64,000 nt of DNA from assembly GCA_037046735.1 (NCBI GenBank), contig JBAOHC010000027.1, forward strand, positions 930,001-994,000, in the 5' to 3' direction. Source of the DNA: JADKAV01 sp037046735. GTDB lineage: Bacteria > Actinomycetota > Actinomycetes > S36-B12 > UBA10799. A program made the position numbers and the translations under genes. Positions 9,296-18,540 of this stretch are shown here, in pieces. A model generated the notes under the pieces. It saw only the letters and a list, made by a program, of their open reading frames with translations, had not been told where the DNA came from and ran no database searches. How positions within the stretch are numbered: the stretch's first letter is position 1; every line of letters starts with the position of its first letter.

Positions 9296-9371
9296 GAGCA
9301 CTTGGGTCACATCGGAGCACTTGGGTCCGGTGCCAACCGCTCTTGTCTGGCCCTAAGGCTCTGTTCCTGCC
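9296..9371. repeat. Imperfect direct repeat, copy B
   Basis: Counterpart of 8285-8359, on the upstream side of the DUF559-like gene. It contains two tandem copies of gagcacttgggt (9296-9307 and 9315-9326). Together the two copies bracket the gene that interrupts the opp locus. Confidence 0.65.
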
Positions 9372-9383
9372 ACCAAGACGCCA

Positions 9384-9417
9384 AACGGCCCCGCCACCAA
9401 CCGGTGACGGGGCCGTT
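9384..9417 (-). terminator. Terminator-like hairpin after oppA
   Basis: A 10-bp perfect GC-rich stem (9384-9393 with 9408-9417) and 14-nt loop, 15 bp beyond the oppA stop, followed on the minus strand by a short TTT. It would separate oppA from the inserted gene and oppBCDF. Confidence 0.7.
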
Positions 9418-9432
9418 TCGTGAAGCGCTGAA

Positions 9433-11070
9433 CTAGCTCTTCTGGATGCTGATCAGGTTGACGCGTGAGAACGGCGTGAACTGCACGTTCGACACGGTGT
9501 CGTTGTAACCAGCCACGACAGCGCCGTACCACATCGGGATAACGGGCATGTCCTCAGCAAGCACAGCCTCGCCCTGCTGGAACAGGTCGATGCCTTCCTG
9601 ACCGGGCTTGGCAGCTGCCTCGTCCATCAGGTCGTCGAACTTCTTGTTCGACCAGTCGCCATCGTTGGAGGAGGCGCCGGTCTTGTACAGCGGAACGAGG
9701 AAGTTCTCAATGGACGGGTAGTCCATCTGCCAACCGGTCCGGAACAGACCGGTCATCTCGCGGTTCACGACCTGCGTACGGAAGGTCGCGAAGTCCGGAA
9801 CCGGCTTTCCGACACAGTCGATGCCCAGCGAGTTCTTGATGCTCACGCAGGTGGCGTCCACCCAGCCCTGGTGACCACCGTCAGCGTTGTAGGCAAGGGT
9901 GAGCTTGCCGTCATAGCCGCCGGCCTGGTCAAGCATTTCCTTGGCCTTGGTCGGGTCGAAGTTGCACCACTCACCACAGACGCCGGACTTGTAGCCGTTG
10001 ACGACCGGGGAGACCCAGCCGGTAGCGGCCTCGCGCGTGCCGTTGAACACGTTGTCGATGATCTGCTGACGGTCGATGGCCATCGAGATGGCCTTGCGCA
10101 GGTCGACGTTGTCGAACTTCTTGTCATACAGCGGGAAGGAGATGGTCTGGATCACACCAGCTGCCTGCTCCACCACGCGGTCGCCAAGGATGCTCTTGTA
10201 CTGACCACCGGCCAGACCAGAGTCAGGGATGGTGTCGAGCACGTCGAGGTTGCCGGCCTGCAGGTCGGTCCACGCGGCATCCAGATCCTGGTAGATCTTG
10301 AAGTCCACGCCGGGCACGCTGGGCTTCTCGCTGCCCGGGTAGTCCGCCCATGCCTTGAGCTTGATGGAGACCTTGGGGTCCCAGCTCTCGAACTGGAAGG
10401 GACCGTTGCCGACCGGGTTCTTGCCGAACGCCTCGGGATCGTCGAAGAACGACGCGGGCATCGGGGCGAAGCCGGAGTAGCCGACCATCACCGGGAACTG
10501 CGAGTTCGGCCGGCTCAGCTTGACCTTGAACTCCGTGTCACTGACGACCTTGAGGCCGGACATCTTGTCCGTCTTGGGCTTGCCGACGGGGTTACCTTCC
10601 TCATCGAACTCACCCTGCACCTCGACGAAGCCCTCGATCGGCTCGAAGAAGTACGAGTTCAAAGCGGCGTTCGGACCGTAGGCGGCCCAGTTCCACGCAT
10701 CGACGAAGCTCTGAGCGGTCACCGGGGTGCCGTCCTGGAACGTCCAGTCATCGCGGATGGTGATGTCCCAGTTCTGCTGGTCATCAGAAGTGATGGAGGT
10801 TGCCACTGCGTTCTCGGGAGCGGCAGTCTCCTGGTTGTAGGTCACCAAACCGGTGAACATGGCGTCGATGACGTTGCCGCCACCAGTTTCGTTGGTGTTG
10901 GCCGGCACGAGCGGGTTCTGCGGCTCGGCGCCGTTAACGGTCACGTAGGAACCGCTCCCGTCACCACTGCCGCCGGACCCACTGTCCGACGAACCGCCGC
11001 ACGCGCCGAGCGTCAGCGCCAGAATTGCGGCGCCGACCACTGCGGGTGCGGCTTTCTTGAGTCCACGCAT
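9433..11070 (-). CDS. oppA: Peptide ABC transporter substrate-binding lipoprotein
   Basis: Family 5 extracellular solute-binding protein, 545 aa, anchored as a lipoprotein. The signal sequence ends in lipobox LGAC, followed by a Gly/Ser-rich linker. The body carries the SBP_bac_5 landmarks such as NPVGNGPFQFESW and LRKAISMAIDRQQIID. The start at 11070 is preferred because GGGAAGGG lies 6 nt upstream; an ATG at 11076 is too close to that site. It delivers oligopeptides or similar solutes to OppBCDF. A hairpin terminator follows, and a perfect 10-bp palindrome lies 33 bp upstream. Confidence 0.93.
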   Translation of the reverse strand: MRGLKKAAPAVVGAAILALTLGACGGSSDSGSGGSGDGSGSYVTVNGAEPQNPLVPANTNETGGGNVIDAMFTGLVTYNQETAAPENAVATSITSDDQQNWDITIRDDWTFQDGTPVTAQSFVDAWNWAAYGPNAALNSYFFEPIEGFVEVQGEFDEEGNPVGKPKTDKMSGLKVVSDTEFKVKLSRPNSQFPVMVGYSGFAPMPASFFDDPEAFGKNPVGNGPFQFESWDPKVSIKLKAWADYPGSEKPSVPGVDFKIYQDLDAAWTDLQAGNLDVLDTIPDSGLAGGQYKSILGDRVVEQAAGVIQTISFPLYDKKFDNVDLRKAISMAIDRQQIIDNVFNGTREAATGWVSPVVNGYKSGVCGEWCNFDPTKAKEMLDQAGGYDGKLTLAYNADGGHQGWVDATCVSIKNSLGIDCVGKPVPDFATFRTQVVNREMTGLFRTGWQMDYPSIENFLVPLYKTGASSNDGDWSNKKFDDLMDEAAAKPGQEGIDLFQQGEAVLAEDMPVIPMWYGAVVAGYNDTVSNVQFTPFSRVNLISIQKS

Positions 11071-11103
11071 GGACATCCCTTCCCAATTTGTGTGCCCTGT
11101 TTG

Positions 11104-11113
11104 AGCACGTGCT
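11104..11113. promoter_or_regulatory. Palindrome AGCACGTGCT upstream of oppA
   Basis: Perfect 10-bp palindrome with an E-box-like CACGTG core, 33 bp before the oppA start; a plausible operator position. No regulator can be named. Confidence 0.35.
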
Positions 11114-11343
11114 ATTCGAAATTGTGTAGAAGTCCCCAGTGCTCGCGCGTAACGTCACTCCTCTTGGGCGTGTCGCGCCAGACGCGCACATGGTATTTGC
11201 GCGTCCATTCTGCCAACTCCGGTCCAGGAAAGGGGATAGCAGGTCAATCTTTGGTCTTGTTTCGTTACCTGATGGAACCCGCGCCGGTGTGGGACACGTC
11301 AGAATTGTCATGGCAAAGTGGTCACGTGAAGGTGCGGCATCGG

Positions 11344-12894
11344 ATGCGTAGAGGCACGGCAGCAGGTCTGTGCGGCCTGCTCACGGTGGGTCTGGCCGTC
11401 CCCGTCGCCGCGGCGCTGGAGGGTCGTCCCGGGACCGGAATGCTCGTCATTGGTCACCGTGGGGCTCCCGTCTACACCACGGAAAGTAGCGCGCTCTCCT
11501 ACGAGATGGCCAGCAACGTGGCCGCCGACATGCTCGAGGGCGACTTGGTGATGAGCAAGGACGGCCGCCTGGTGGTGTGCCATGACATCGATCTCGGCCG
11601 CGTTACCGATGTCGCCAGCCGGCCCGAGTTCGCCCAGAGCGTGCGCAACTTCAACGGCGTCGACTACGCCGGTTGGTGGGTCGATGATTTCACGTGGGAT
11701 CAGTTGTCCACCCTGCGCAAGCCCAACGGTCAGGGACTGATGCTGCTCGACGACCTCATCACATTGGCGCAGGGACGCGGCGAGACGCTGTACATCGAGA
11801 TCAAGGAGTCCCAGTACTTCGCGGGTCGGGGCCTGGACCTGCCGGGCACTCTGATCGCGCTGCTCGGCCAGCGCGGGATGGCGGGGGCAGGTGCGCCGTT
11901 CTGGGTGCAGTCGGACAATGCTGACGACCTGATCCGGGTCAAGCAGTGGGCTGGCAACCGGACCGTGTTCCTCACCCGCAGCGTCGGACCCGAGGATGTC
12001 GGGCTGTTCGCGCAGTTCCGCCAGTTCGCGGATGTCCTGGGGATCCCGACGACCCGCGCCCGTCGCACCCTGGTCGCCGAAGCGCACGCCGCCGATCTCG
12101 GCGTGCACATCTGGACGCTGCGTGGCAGCCGCGATGCCTACCGGAAGGCGGCGGCCATCGGCGCCGACGGTGTGATCACCGACTTCCCGGACCTCGGTGT
12201 GGATGTGCGGTCCCGGGCTCGCCAGACGAACCGGCCAGCCAGCCTGAGCACCCGCATCGAGAACGGCAATGTAGTGGCCTCCTGGGCCTCCGAGCCGGGC
12301 GCGTTCTATGCAGTCACGTTCAACTTCGGCGATCCATTGCTCGCCCCGACCCTCTGGGTGCAGGCAGGCACCGCGTCCTACCCGATGGCCGACGCGAAGG
12401 ACGTGGACGTCACCGTCGCGAAGTTCGACGGCACCCGGATGGGCGGCGATGCATTCAGCCACGTGAGTGTGGCACCGGTGACGTACGGGGAGCCGCGGGT
12501 CGCTACCCGGGTGGGCAGCGTTTCGGCGGTGGTGGGCACTGACGGGAAGACCCGCATCACCGGTGTCTTGGAGAAGACACGTGGCGCCAAATGGGTACCG
12601 CTGCGCAACAGTCGCGGGTGGCTGCACGGCCGGGGCGAGGACGTCGAGGATCTGCGCCGCAACTTCCGGACCGACAAGCGCGGCGAGTTCTCGGTCACCG
12701 TGCAGGTACGCGAGGACATCGTGTCCGGATATGTTCCGCAACGTGCGTGGCGGGTGGGCGTCACGGGTACGGCGGTGTTGAAGCCGACGGCATCGGAGTG
12801 GGTGGACACCCGCGAAGGCGAGGTTCCCACCGCCCGGCGCAGCTCCGGCCAGGCTCAGTCACTGCCGCACAAGGACGTGCGCGTCCGGCACTGA
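11344..12894 (+). CDS. Secreted glycerophosphodiester phosphodiesterase
   Basis: GDPD-family enzyme, 516 aa, expected to hydrolyse glycerophosphodiesters to glycerol-3-phosphate plus an alcohol outside the cytoplasm. A signal peptide (residues 1 to about 23, ending VPVAAA) precedes the TIM barrel. Motifs are IGHRGAP with Glu in TTESS, EGDLVMSKDGRLVVCHD, and the C-terminal barrel strand GADGVITDFP. A further region of about 200 residues after the barrel has no name I recognise. ATG 11344 is preferred; GTG 11326 is an alternative. The open frame continues far upstream through oppA but only as its antisense. Confidence 0.88.
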   Translation: MRRGTAAGLCGLLTVGLAVPVAAALEGRPGTGMLVIGHRGAPVYTTESSALSYEMASNVAADMLEGDLVMSKDGRLVVCHDIDLGRVTDVASRPEFAQSVRNFNGVDYAGWWVDDFTWDQLSTLRKPNGQGLMLLDDLITLAQGRGETLYIEIKESQYFAGRGLDLPGTLIALLGQRGMAGAGAPFWVQSDNADDLIRVKQWAGNRTVFLTRSVGPEDVGLFAQFRQFADVLGIPTTRARRTLVAEAHAADLGVHIWTLRGSRDAYRKAAAIGADGVITDFPDLGVDVRSRARQTNRPASLSTRIENGNVVASWASEPGAFYAVTFNFGDPLLAPTLWVQAGTASYPMADAKDVDVTVAKFDGTRMGGDAFSHVSVAPVTYGEPRVATRVGSVSAVVGTDGKTRITGVLEKTRGAKWVPLRNSRGWLHGRGEDVEDLRRNFRTDKRGEFSVTVQVREDIVSGYVPQRAWRVGVTGTAVLKPTASEWVDTREGEVPTARRSSGQAQSLPHKDVRVRH

Positions 12895-12912
12895 CCGTGC
12901 ATCGCCGTTGCC

Positions 12913-14004
12913 TTATCGCTTTCCGCCGGTGGCCAATCCGCTGCGGAACTCGACCACGTCCCCGTCGCGCATGACGTACTCCTTGCCCTCCATGCGCACC
13001 TTTCCGTGCGCGCGGGCCTCCTGCATGGATCCGGCCGCCATCAAATCCTCGAAAGAGATGACCTCCGCCTTGATGAACCCCCGCTGAAAGTCGGTGTGGA
13101 TCACTCCGGCGGCCTCTGGCGCCGTGGCACCCTTCGGAATCGTCCAGGCCCTTGCCTCCTTGGGCCCCGCGGTCAGGTATGTCTGCAGTCCCAGCGTGTC
13201 AAAACCGACCCGCGCCAGCGCCTGGATGCCCGACTCGTCCTGACCGATGGACTGCAGCAACTCCAAGGCCTCTTCCTGCGGCAGTTCAGTCAGTTCTGCC
13301 TCGACCTGTGCGTCAAGGAAGACGGCCTCCGCGGGCGCCACCAGCGCGGTCATCCTGGTCTTGAAGTCCTCATCGGCAAGTTCCTGCTCGTCGCAGTTGA
13401 TGACATAGATGAACGGTTTGGCGGTGAGCAGGAAGAGTTCGCGCAGCGGCAGCGGGTCGATGCCGGACGCGAACAGGGTCTGGCCGCTGTTGAGGATCTC
13501 ACGGGCCCGGGTGGCGGCGGCCACAACCGGTGCCTTGTCCTTGGCCATCCGCGCCTCCTTCTCCAACCGCGGCAGCGCCTTCTCAAGGGTCTGCAGGTCA
13601 GCCAAGATGAGTTCGGTGTTGATGGTCTCCATGTCCTCGGCAGGTGACACCCGACCCTCCACGTGGACGACGTCGGGGTCGGAGAAGGCGCGTAGAACCT
13701 GACAGATGGCGTCGCTCTCCCGGATGTGGGACAGGAACTTGTTGCCCAGCCCCTGCCCTTCGCTGGCCCCGCGCACGATCCCCGCGATGTCCACGAACTC
13801 CACCGACGCCGGGATGAGTTTCGCTGAGCCGTACAGGGTGGCGAGCTCAGCCAACCGCGGATCCGGGACCGCGACCACGCCGACGTTGGGCTCGATCGTG
13901 GCGAAGGGATAGTTGGCGGCCAGCGCGCCAGCCTTGGTCAACGCGTTGAAGAGAGTGGACTTACCTACGTTGGGCAGGCCGACGATTCCGATGGTCAGGG
14001 ACAC
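12913..14004 (-). CDS. ychF: YchF/OLA1-type ribosome-binding P-loop ATPase
   Basis: Obg-family P-loop NTPase of 363 aa that prefers ATP and associates with ribosomes. G1 is GLPNVGKSTLF at the N-terminus, then DIAGIVRGASEGQGLGNKFL (G3 and switch II), a coiled-coil insert, and the C-terminal TGS domain (AWTIPKGATAPEAAGVIHTDF). Full length with a canonical N-terminus MSLTIGIVG. It is convergent with GDPD and divergent from rmuC. Confidence 0.95.
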   Translation of the reverse strand: MSLTIGIVGLPNVGKSTLFNALTKAGALAANYPFATIEPNVGVVAVPDPRLAELATLYGSAKLIPASVEFVDIAGIVRGASEGQGLGNKFLSHIRESDAICQVLRAFSDPDVVHVEGRVSPAEDMETINTELILADLQTLEKALPRLEKEARMAKDKAPVVAAATRAREILNSGQTLFASGIDPLPLRELFLLTAKPFIYVINCDEQELADEDFKTRMTALVAPAEAVFLDAQVEAELTELPQEEALELLQSIGQDESGIQALARVGFDTLGLQTYLTAGPKEARAWTIPKGATAPEAAGVIHTDFQRGFIKAEVISFEDLMAAGSMQEARAHGKVRMEGKEYVMRDGDVVEFRSGLATGGKR

Positions 14005-14068
14005 TGCACAAGTCTAGGTGCGCGGTGATCAGGGGAACTTGTCAGACCCTGCCTGCAGACTGTCAGCC

Positions 14069-15130
14069 ATGATCTCTGTGTCGTTGCCCTGGGTTGTGCT
14101 GATGGTCGTCATCGCCGCGGCGGGATGTGTGCTGGCGTACCGACTCGGTGCCGCCTCCCTGCGCCCGACGGTCTTGTCGTTGCGCGAGCAGTTGGTGGCC
14201 CGCGAGGAGGTCGCGCAGTCGGTGACACCCCTGCGGGAGGCGATGTCAGATCTGCAGCGGCGTGTGGACGATGCCGAGCGCAGCCGCGTGGATTCCCTGA
14301 GCCGCTTGAGCGAGCAGATGCTCGGGGTGGGCAGGCAGGTGAGTGTGGCTACCGACGAGGTGCGCACGGAGGCCCAGCGGATCGCAGGTGCCCTGTCCCG
14401 CACGCAGCATCAGGGGCTGTGGGGTGAGATGCAGTTGCGGCGCATTGTGGAGGCATCGGGCATGTTGCCCCACGTGCACTTCGTGGAGCAGGTGAACCTC
14501 GCTGACGGAACGCTGCGGCCCGACATGGTGGTGGACCTTGGCGAATCGCGCTGCGTCGTCGTCGATGCGAAGGTCAGTCTCGACGCCCTGCTGGATCCCC
14601 GCCTGGACGGTGACGAGCAGGCCGCGGCACATGCGAGCGCCATCTCCGACCATCTGACACGACTGTCGGCCAAGCAGTATTGGAAGGCCGCTGGCTCACC
14701 GGAGTTCGTGATCATGTTCCTGCCGGCCGAGCACATGTTGGGGATCGCGCTTCAGGCCAGACCTGATCTTCTACAGGCCAGCTTCGACAAACGGGTGGTG
14801 CTGGCCACCCCGACCACGCTGATGGCCACCTTGCGCAGCGTGTCCTGGGCCTGGCAGCAGGCGCACATGGCCGGCCAGGCTCGACAGGTTCTGGAAGCCG
14901 GCCAGCAGGTGCATCAGCGGTTGACCACCATGAGCCGTCACATCGCCAAGCTGGGCAAGGATCTCGGCGATGCCGTGGACGGCTACAACCAGTTCGTGGG
15001 GTCCTTGGACGCCAGGGTGCTGCCCGCGAGCCGCCGCCTGAGCGCGATGTGTGCCCCCGATGAGGAGCCGACGGCGATCAACACGATCGATATTCGGCCC
15101 CGGGACGCGGTGACGCACGACACCGGGTAG
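14069..15130 (+). CDS. rmuC: DNA recombination protein RmuC
   Basis: RmuC-family protein, 353 aa: an N-terminal membrane anchor (residues 4-24), a coiled coil of about 100 residues, then the nuclease-like RmuC core with LWGEMQLRRIVEASGM, RPDMVVDLG and VVDAKVSLDA. RmuC limits inversions at short repeats in E. coli. ATG 14069 gives the expected anchor; the frame is open to 14018 but adds no recognisable sequence. It is followed 42 bp later by the DUF6542 gene. Confidence 0.9.
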   Translation: MISVSLPWVVLMVVIAAAGCVLAYRLGAASLRPTVLSLREQLVAREEVAQSVTPLREAMSDLQRRVDDAERSRVDSLSRLSEQMLGVGRQVSVATDEVRTEAQRIAGALSRTQHQGLWGEMQLRRIVEASGMLPHVHFVEQVNLADGTLRPDMVVDLGESRCVVVDAKVSLDALLDPRLDGDEQAAAHASAISDHLTRLSAKQYWKAAGSPEFVIMFLPAEHMLGIALQARPDLLQASFDKRVVLATPTTLMATLRSVSWAWQQAHMAGQARQVLEAGQQVHQRLTTMSRHIAKLGKDLGDAVDGYNQFVGSLDARVLPASRRLSAMCAPDEEPTAINTIDIRPRDAVTHDTG

Positions 15131-15172
15131 GCGTTCACCAGCCGGGACGGGTCCACGGGTTACCGTGGATGG

Positions 15173-15655
15173 GTGCGTATTCAGGAGCCGACCACGACCG
15201 GTGGAGTGTCGGTCGCGGTGACCCAGGAACCGGCTACTACGGTTCAAGATGTGACATCCTCGGCTCCTGACAGCCCGCAGGGCGGCCTGCGGGTGGGGCT
15301 TATGGTGCTCATCGCCATGGCGGTCACGGTCCTCGCGGCCCTCGGGGACACCGCCATCAACGGCAGCCTGACGTTCATCACCGGGGCGGTTTTTGTCGTC
15401 GTATCCGTGGTGTGTGCGGCCACGGTGAAGTACCGGGATCTGTCCACAGCGATCATCACCCCGCCGCTGGTGTACTTCACGGCGATCCTGGTCGCCGGCC
15501 AGCCGAGTCTGCTCAGCGGTACCCGTGACAACCTGCTGATCCGCGAGGTCGGCATGGTCGTCGCCGGTCTCGCCTTCAACGCACCGTGGATATTCGCTGG
15601 GACGATCGCCGCCGCTCTCATCGTGGTGGTGCGGCGATTCATCCTGCACCGCTGA
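15173..15655 (+). CDS. DUF6542 membrane protein
   Basis: Protein of 160 aa with a polar N-terminal tail and four predicted transmembrane segments (about 42-60, 68-86, 97-112, 137-156). The pattern and the place between rmuC/ychF and ispH match the actinobacterial DUF6542 family (position of Rv1111c in M. tuberculosis, from memory). Start is GTG 15173. Its function is unknown. Confidence 0.75.
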   Translation: MRIQEPTTTGGVSVAVTQEPATTVQDVTSSAPDSPQGGLRVGLMVLIAMAVTVLAALGDTAINGSLTFITGAVFVVVSVVCAATVKYRDLSTAIITPPLVYFTAILVAGQPSLLSGTRDNLLIREVGMVVAGLAFNAPWIFAGTIAAALIVVVRRFILHR

Positions 15656-15665
15656 GTGCGCCGAC

Positions 15666-16616
15666 CTACCGGGCCGCTGCGGCCTTCATGTCCTTGCGCA
15701 GTTCCGGCGGCAGCGCAAACACGAGACTCTCCTCGATCGTGCTGACTGTCTCCACCTCGTCGAAGCCCAACTCTGCCAGCGACGCCAGCAGGCCCTGCAC
15801 CAGACTGTCAGGCACCGAAGCCCCTGACGTCACACCGACCGTCTCGACCCCGGCGACCCACTGCGGATCCAACTCAGTGGCATCGTCGATGAGGTGACTG
15901 CGGGTTCCCCCCTCAAAGGCGACCTCCGCCAGCCGTACTGAGTTGCTCGAGTTCTGCGAGCCGACCACGATGACGACGTCGCACTTGGGCGCGATCACCT
16001 TCACTGCGGACTGCCGGTTCTGCGTGGCATAACAGATGTCATCGCTGGGTGGGTCGATGAGCATCGGCAGGCGACGGCGCAGTCGCTCCACCGTCGCCAT
16101 GGTCTCGTCGACGCTCAACGTGGTCTGGGACAGCCAGGCCACGGGACGATCGGGGTCGACAGCGACCGTGTCGGCCGCGTCCGGATCCTCCACGATCGTG
16201 ATCGCCGCAGGGGCCTCGCCAGCAGTACCCTCGACCTCTTCGTGGCCTTCGTGGCCGATCAACAGGATCTGGTAGCCCGAATCGGCGAAGCGCTTGGCCT
16301 CGTTGTGCACCTTTGTGACCAGCGGGCAGGTAGCATCGATGGTCGACAGATTGCGATGCTCGGCCTCGTCGTGGACCGACGGTGCCACGCCATGGGCGCT
16401 GAACACCAGCCGGGAACCCTCCGGCACCTCCTCGGTCTCGTCGACGAAGATGGCGCCTCGGCGTTCGAGGTCAGCGACGACGTGCACGTTGTGCACGATC
16501 TGCTTACGCACGTAGACCGGAGGTCCGTACAGGTCAAGGGCCTTCTCGACCGTGACCACGGCGCGCTCGACACCTGCGCAGTAGCCACGAGGAGCGGCCA
16601 AAAGGACTTTACCCAC
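15666..16616 (-). CDS. ispH: 4-hydroxy-3-methylbut-2-enyl diphosphate reductase
   Basis: Last enzyme of the MEP isoprenoid pathway, converting HMBPP to IPP and DMAPP with a [4Fe-4S] cluster. 316 aa with the three cluster cysteines in GYCAGV, ATCPLV and DICYATQNRQ, plus the substrate-binding SQNSSNS and SAHGV motifs. It is 10 bp downstream of the convergent DUF6542 stop, and just downstream of xseB on the same strand (9 bp), so it may be read from the same operon. Its products feed the isoprenyl chains made by UppS at 24.4 kb. Confidence 0.97.
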   Translation of the reverse strand: MGKVLLAAPRGYCAGVERAVVTVEKALDLYGPPVYVRKQIVHNVHVVADLERRGAIFVDETEEVPEGSRLVFSAHGVAPSVHDEAEHRNLSTIDATCPLVTKVHNEAKRFADSGYQILLIGHEGHEEVEGTAGEAPAAITIVEDPDAADTVAVDPDRPVAWLSQTTLSVDETMATVERLRRRLPMLIDPPSDDICYATQNRQSAVKVIAPKCDVVIVVGSQNSSNSVRLAEVAFEGGTRSHLIDDATELDPQWVAGVETVGVTSGASVPDSLVQGLLASLAELGFDEVETVSTIEESLVFALPPELRKDMKAAAAR

Positions 16617-16625
16617 GTTTCAATG

Positions 16626-16832
16626 CTACGTGTCTTGTGCCGACTGCGCCTTTGCCGCCTCGAGTCGCTGCTCAGCCTGGCCCAAGAGCTGGTCACAGTA
16701 GGAGGCCAGGTACTCGCCCCGCTCCCACAGGTCCAGTGACTCCTGCAGCGTGACGTTGCCGTCCTCAAGGCGGCGCACGATGGACTCGAGTTCGTCGCGC
16801 GCCTGCTCGAACGTCAGGGCTTCCTCGCTCAC
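16626..16832 (-). CDS. xseB: Exodeoxyribonuclease VII small subunit
   Basis: 68 aa, normal length for XseB, with the family core LTFEQARDELESIVRRLEDG and ESLDLWERGEYL. It assembles in several copies on XseA to form the single-strand exonuclease VII. ATG 16832 overlaps the xseA stop by 4 bp (ATGA). Confidence 0.94.
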   Translation of the reverse strand: MSEEALTFEQARDELESIVRRLEDGNVTLQESLDLWERGEYLASYCDQLLGQAEQRLEAAKAQSAQDT

Positions 16833-18028
16833 TGACTCCCACCCTCTCGTACCTCGGCGTCGAACGTGCCCGATTGGACACGGACATGGACCAGGGTGCC
16901 CGTGATCGGCACCTCGCGGACCAAAAGGCCCGCCGGATCTGTCACCAGAGCGTAGCCACGGTCGAGGGTGGCCTGCGGGGACAGTGCGCGCAGTTGCAGG
17001 TCGAGGCTGGCCAGTTCGACCCGCCCGACCTCCGCCCGGCGCGTCACAGCCGGTAGCAGGCGGTCCGTAGCGCGCTGCAAGCGCTCAGCTGTGGGCCGCA
17101 GCAGGACATGCGGATCATGCAGTACCCGCCTGGTCCGCCACTGCTCCAACAGTCGCCGATCCCGGTCCACCCGTGCACTGATCCGGTTGCGCAGCGCCAC
17201 CCGTAAGGCATCGACGTTGGCAACGACCTGTGCAACGTCCGGAACAGCCAGCGTCGCGGCGTGCGTCGGTGTGGCCGCCCGCGCATCGGCGACGTCGTCG
17301 AGGATCGGCCGGTCAGCCTCGTGCCCGATCGCACTGATGACCGGGGTGGTCATGGCAGCAACCGCTCGCACCAACCCCTCGTCCGAGAACGGCAGCAGGT
17401 CCTCCAGGGAGCCGCCGCCGCGGGTGACGATGATGACGTCCACCTCGGGATGTGCGTCGAGTTGACGCATCGACGCGAGAATGCCGGCGACCGCGCCACC
17501 TCCCTGCACCGCGGTCTCGCGAATCTCCAGACGGACCCCGGGGAACCGGCCACGGGTGATCCGGACGACGTCCTTCAGCGCGTCGGAGTCGCGACCCGTG
17601 ACAACCCCGACCCGGCGCGGGATCAGCGGCCGCTGGCGCTTCCGGTGCGGCGCGAACAGACCTTCGGCAGCAAGCAACTGCCGGCGCCGTTCGATCTCAG
17701 CCAGCAGATCACCGTAGCCGGCAAGGTGGATCTCGGTGGCCCGCAGCAGGATGCGGGTCTGTTTCGTGACGTGCATCTTGACGAGCAGGATCACCCGGTC
17801 GCCTTCCACGGGCGTGCGAGGCAGGCCGGCGAAACGTGCGGGGTGGATCATCACGTCGGCGCTGACATTGCCGTTCTCGTCGCGCAACGTGAAGTACGTC
17901 TGCCCGTTGGTGACCCGGCGTTTGGAGATCTCACCGGTCACCCAGACCTGGCCGAGGCGCCCGACGTAGCCCTGGAAGTGCGCCAGCATCGTCCGCAACG
18001 GCCAGGGCTGCTCGCGGGTGGTGCTCAC
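16829..18028 (-). CDS. xseA: Exodeoxyribonuclease VII large subunit
   Basis: 399 aa with an N-terminal OB fold (VWVTGEIS and YFTLRDENG) and a catalytic region including GVVTGRDSDALKDV, DVIIVTRGGGSLEDLLPF and SAIGHEADRPILDDVADARAATPTHAA. It degrades single-stranded DNA in both directions. The start is GTG 18028, forming a GTGA overlap with the DUF4245 gene; the upstream extension of the frame is antisense or overlap only. Confidence 0.94.
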   Translation of the reverse strand: MSTTREQPWPLRTMLAHFQGYVGRLGQVWVTGEISKRRVTNGQTYFTLRDENGNVSADVMIHPARFAGLPRTPVEGDRVILLVKMHVTKQTRILLRATEIHLAGYGDLLAEIERRRQLLAAEGLFAPHRKRQRPLIPRRVGVVTGRDSDALKDVVRITRGRFPGVRLEIRETAVQGGGAVAGILASMRQLDAHPEVDVIIVTRGGGSLEDLLPFSDEGLVRAVAAMTTPVISAIGHEADRPILDDVADARAATPTHAATLAVPDVAQVVANVDALRVALRNRISARVDRDRRLLEQWRTRRVLHDPHVLLRPTAERLQRATDRLLPAVTRRAEVGRVELASLDLQLRALSPQATLDRGYALVTDPAGLLVREVPITGTLVHVRVQSGTFDAEVREGGSQ

Positions 18029-18540
18029 GACCGCAGGCGCTCGACGAACGCCTGCAACTGCTCGTAGCTCACGGTCCCGGTTACCACCGTGGTCGTGGCG
18101 CCCTCGGTGCGCACCAGCGACCGCTGGTCGCCTGCGACGTACTGTGCCCATACTCGCCCGTCGATGGTGCGCTCACCATCGGCCACGCCCTGCAGCGTCT
18201 GCTCCTCGATGAACGGGCCGGGGTCGGCGTCGGTCTGGGTGAGCGCCACGTACTGATTCTGCGGTGTGACGTAGCCCAGGAACCACGAGGTGCTGTCCTC
18301 CCCCACGGCTTCGAAACGCGCCGAGGTGGGCTTCCAATCCGCCGACAACCCGACTGGGGCCAACACGGGGTAGGCCGCTTGTGCGCGCGCTGCTTGCAGA
18401 TACTGGGTGGGGTCGACGGTGCGGATGGGATCGGGTGCCGGACGCCACACCACGGCGAACAGGAACGCCACGAAGATGGCCACGACCGCCATGCTCAGGA
18501 CCAGATCGCGGATCCCACGTTTGGTGCGGTCCTCACTCAT
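18025..18540 (-). CDS. DUF4245 membrane-anchored protein
   Basis: 171 aa: a basic N-terminal tail, one transmembrane helix (about residues 14-35) and an extracytoplasmic domain with GLSADWKPTSARFE and TSWFLGYVTPQNQYVAL, typical of DUF4245. Function is unknown. It is coupled by 4-bp overlaps to the deacetylase upstream (ATGA) and xseA downstream (GTGA). Confidence 0.8.
   Translation of the reverse strand: MSEDRTKRGIRDLVLSMAVVAIFVAFLFAVVWRPAPDPIRTVDPTQYLQAARAQAAYPVLAPVGLSADWKPTSARFEAVGEDSTSWFLGYVTPQNQYVALTQTDADPGPFIEEQTLQGVADGERTIDGRVWAQYVAGDQRSLVRTEGATTTVVTGTVSYEQLQAFVERLRS

Noticed and set aside
9871..11343. Long open plus-strand frame opposite oppA leading into the GDPD gene
   Set aside because: It is antisense to a clear lipoprotein gene and has no domain; the GDPD signal peptide marks the true start at 11344.
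11308..12741. 477-codon minus-strand frame opposite GDPD
   Set aside because: High-GC shadow frame with no recognisable motif; the plus strand has GDPD catalytic motifs.
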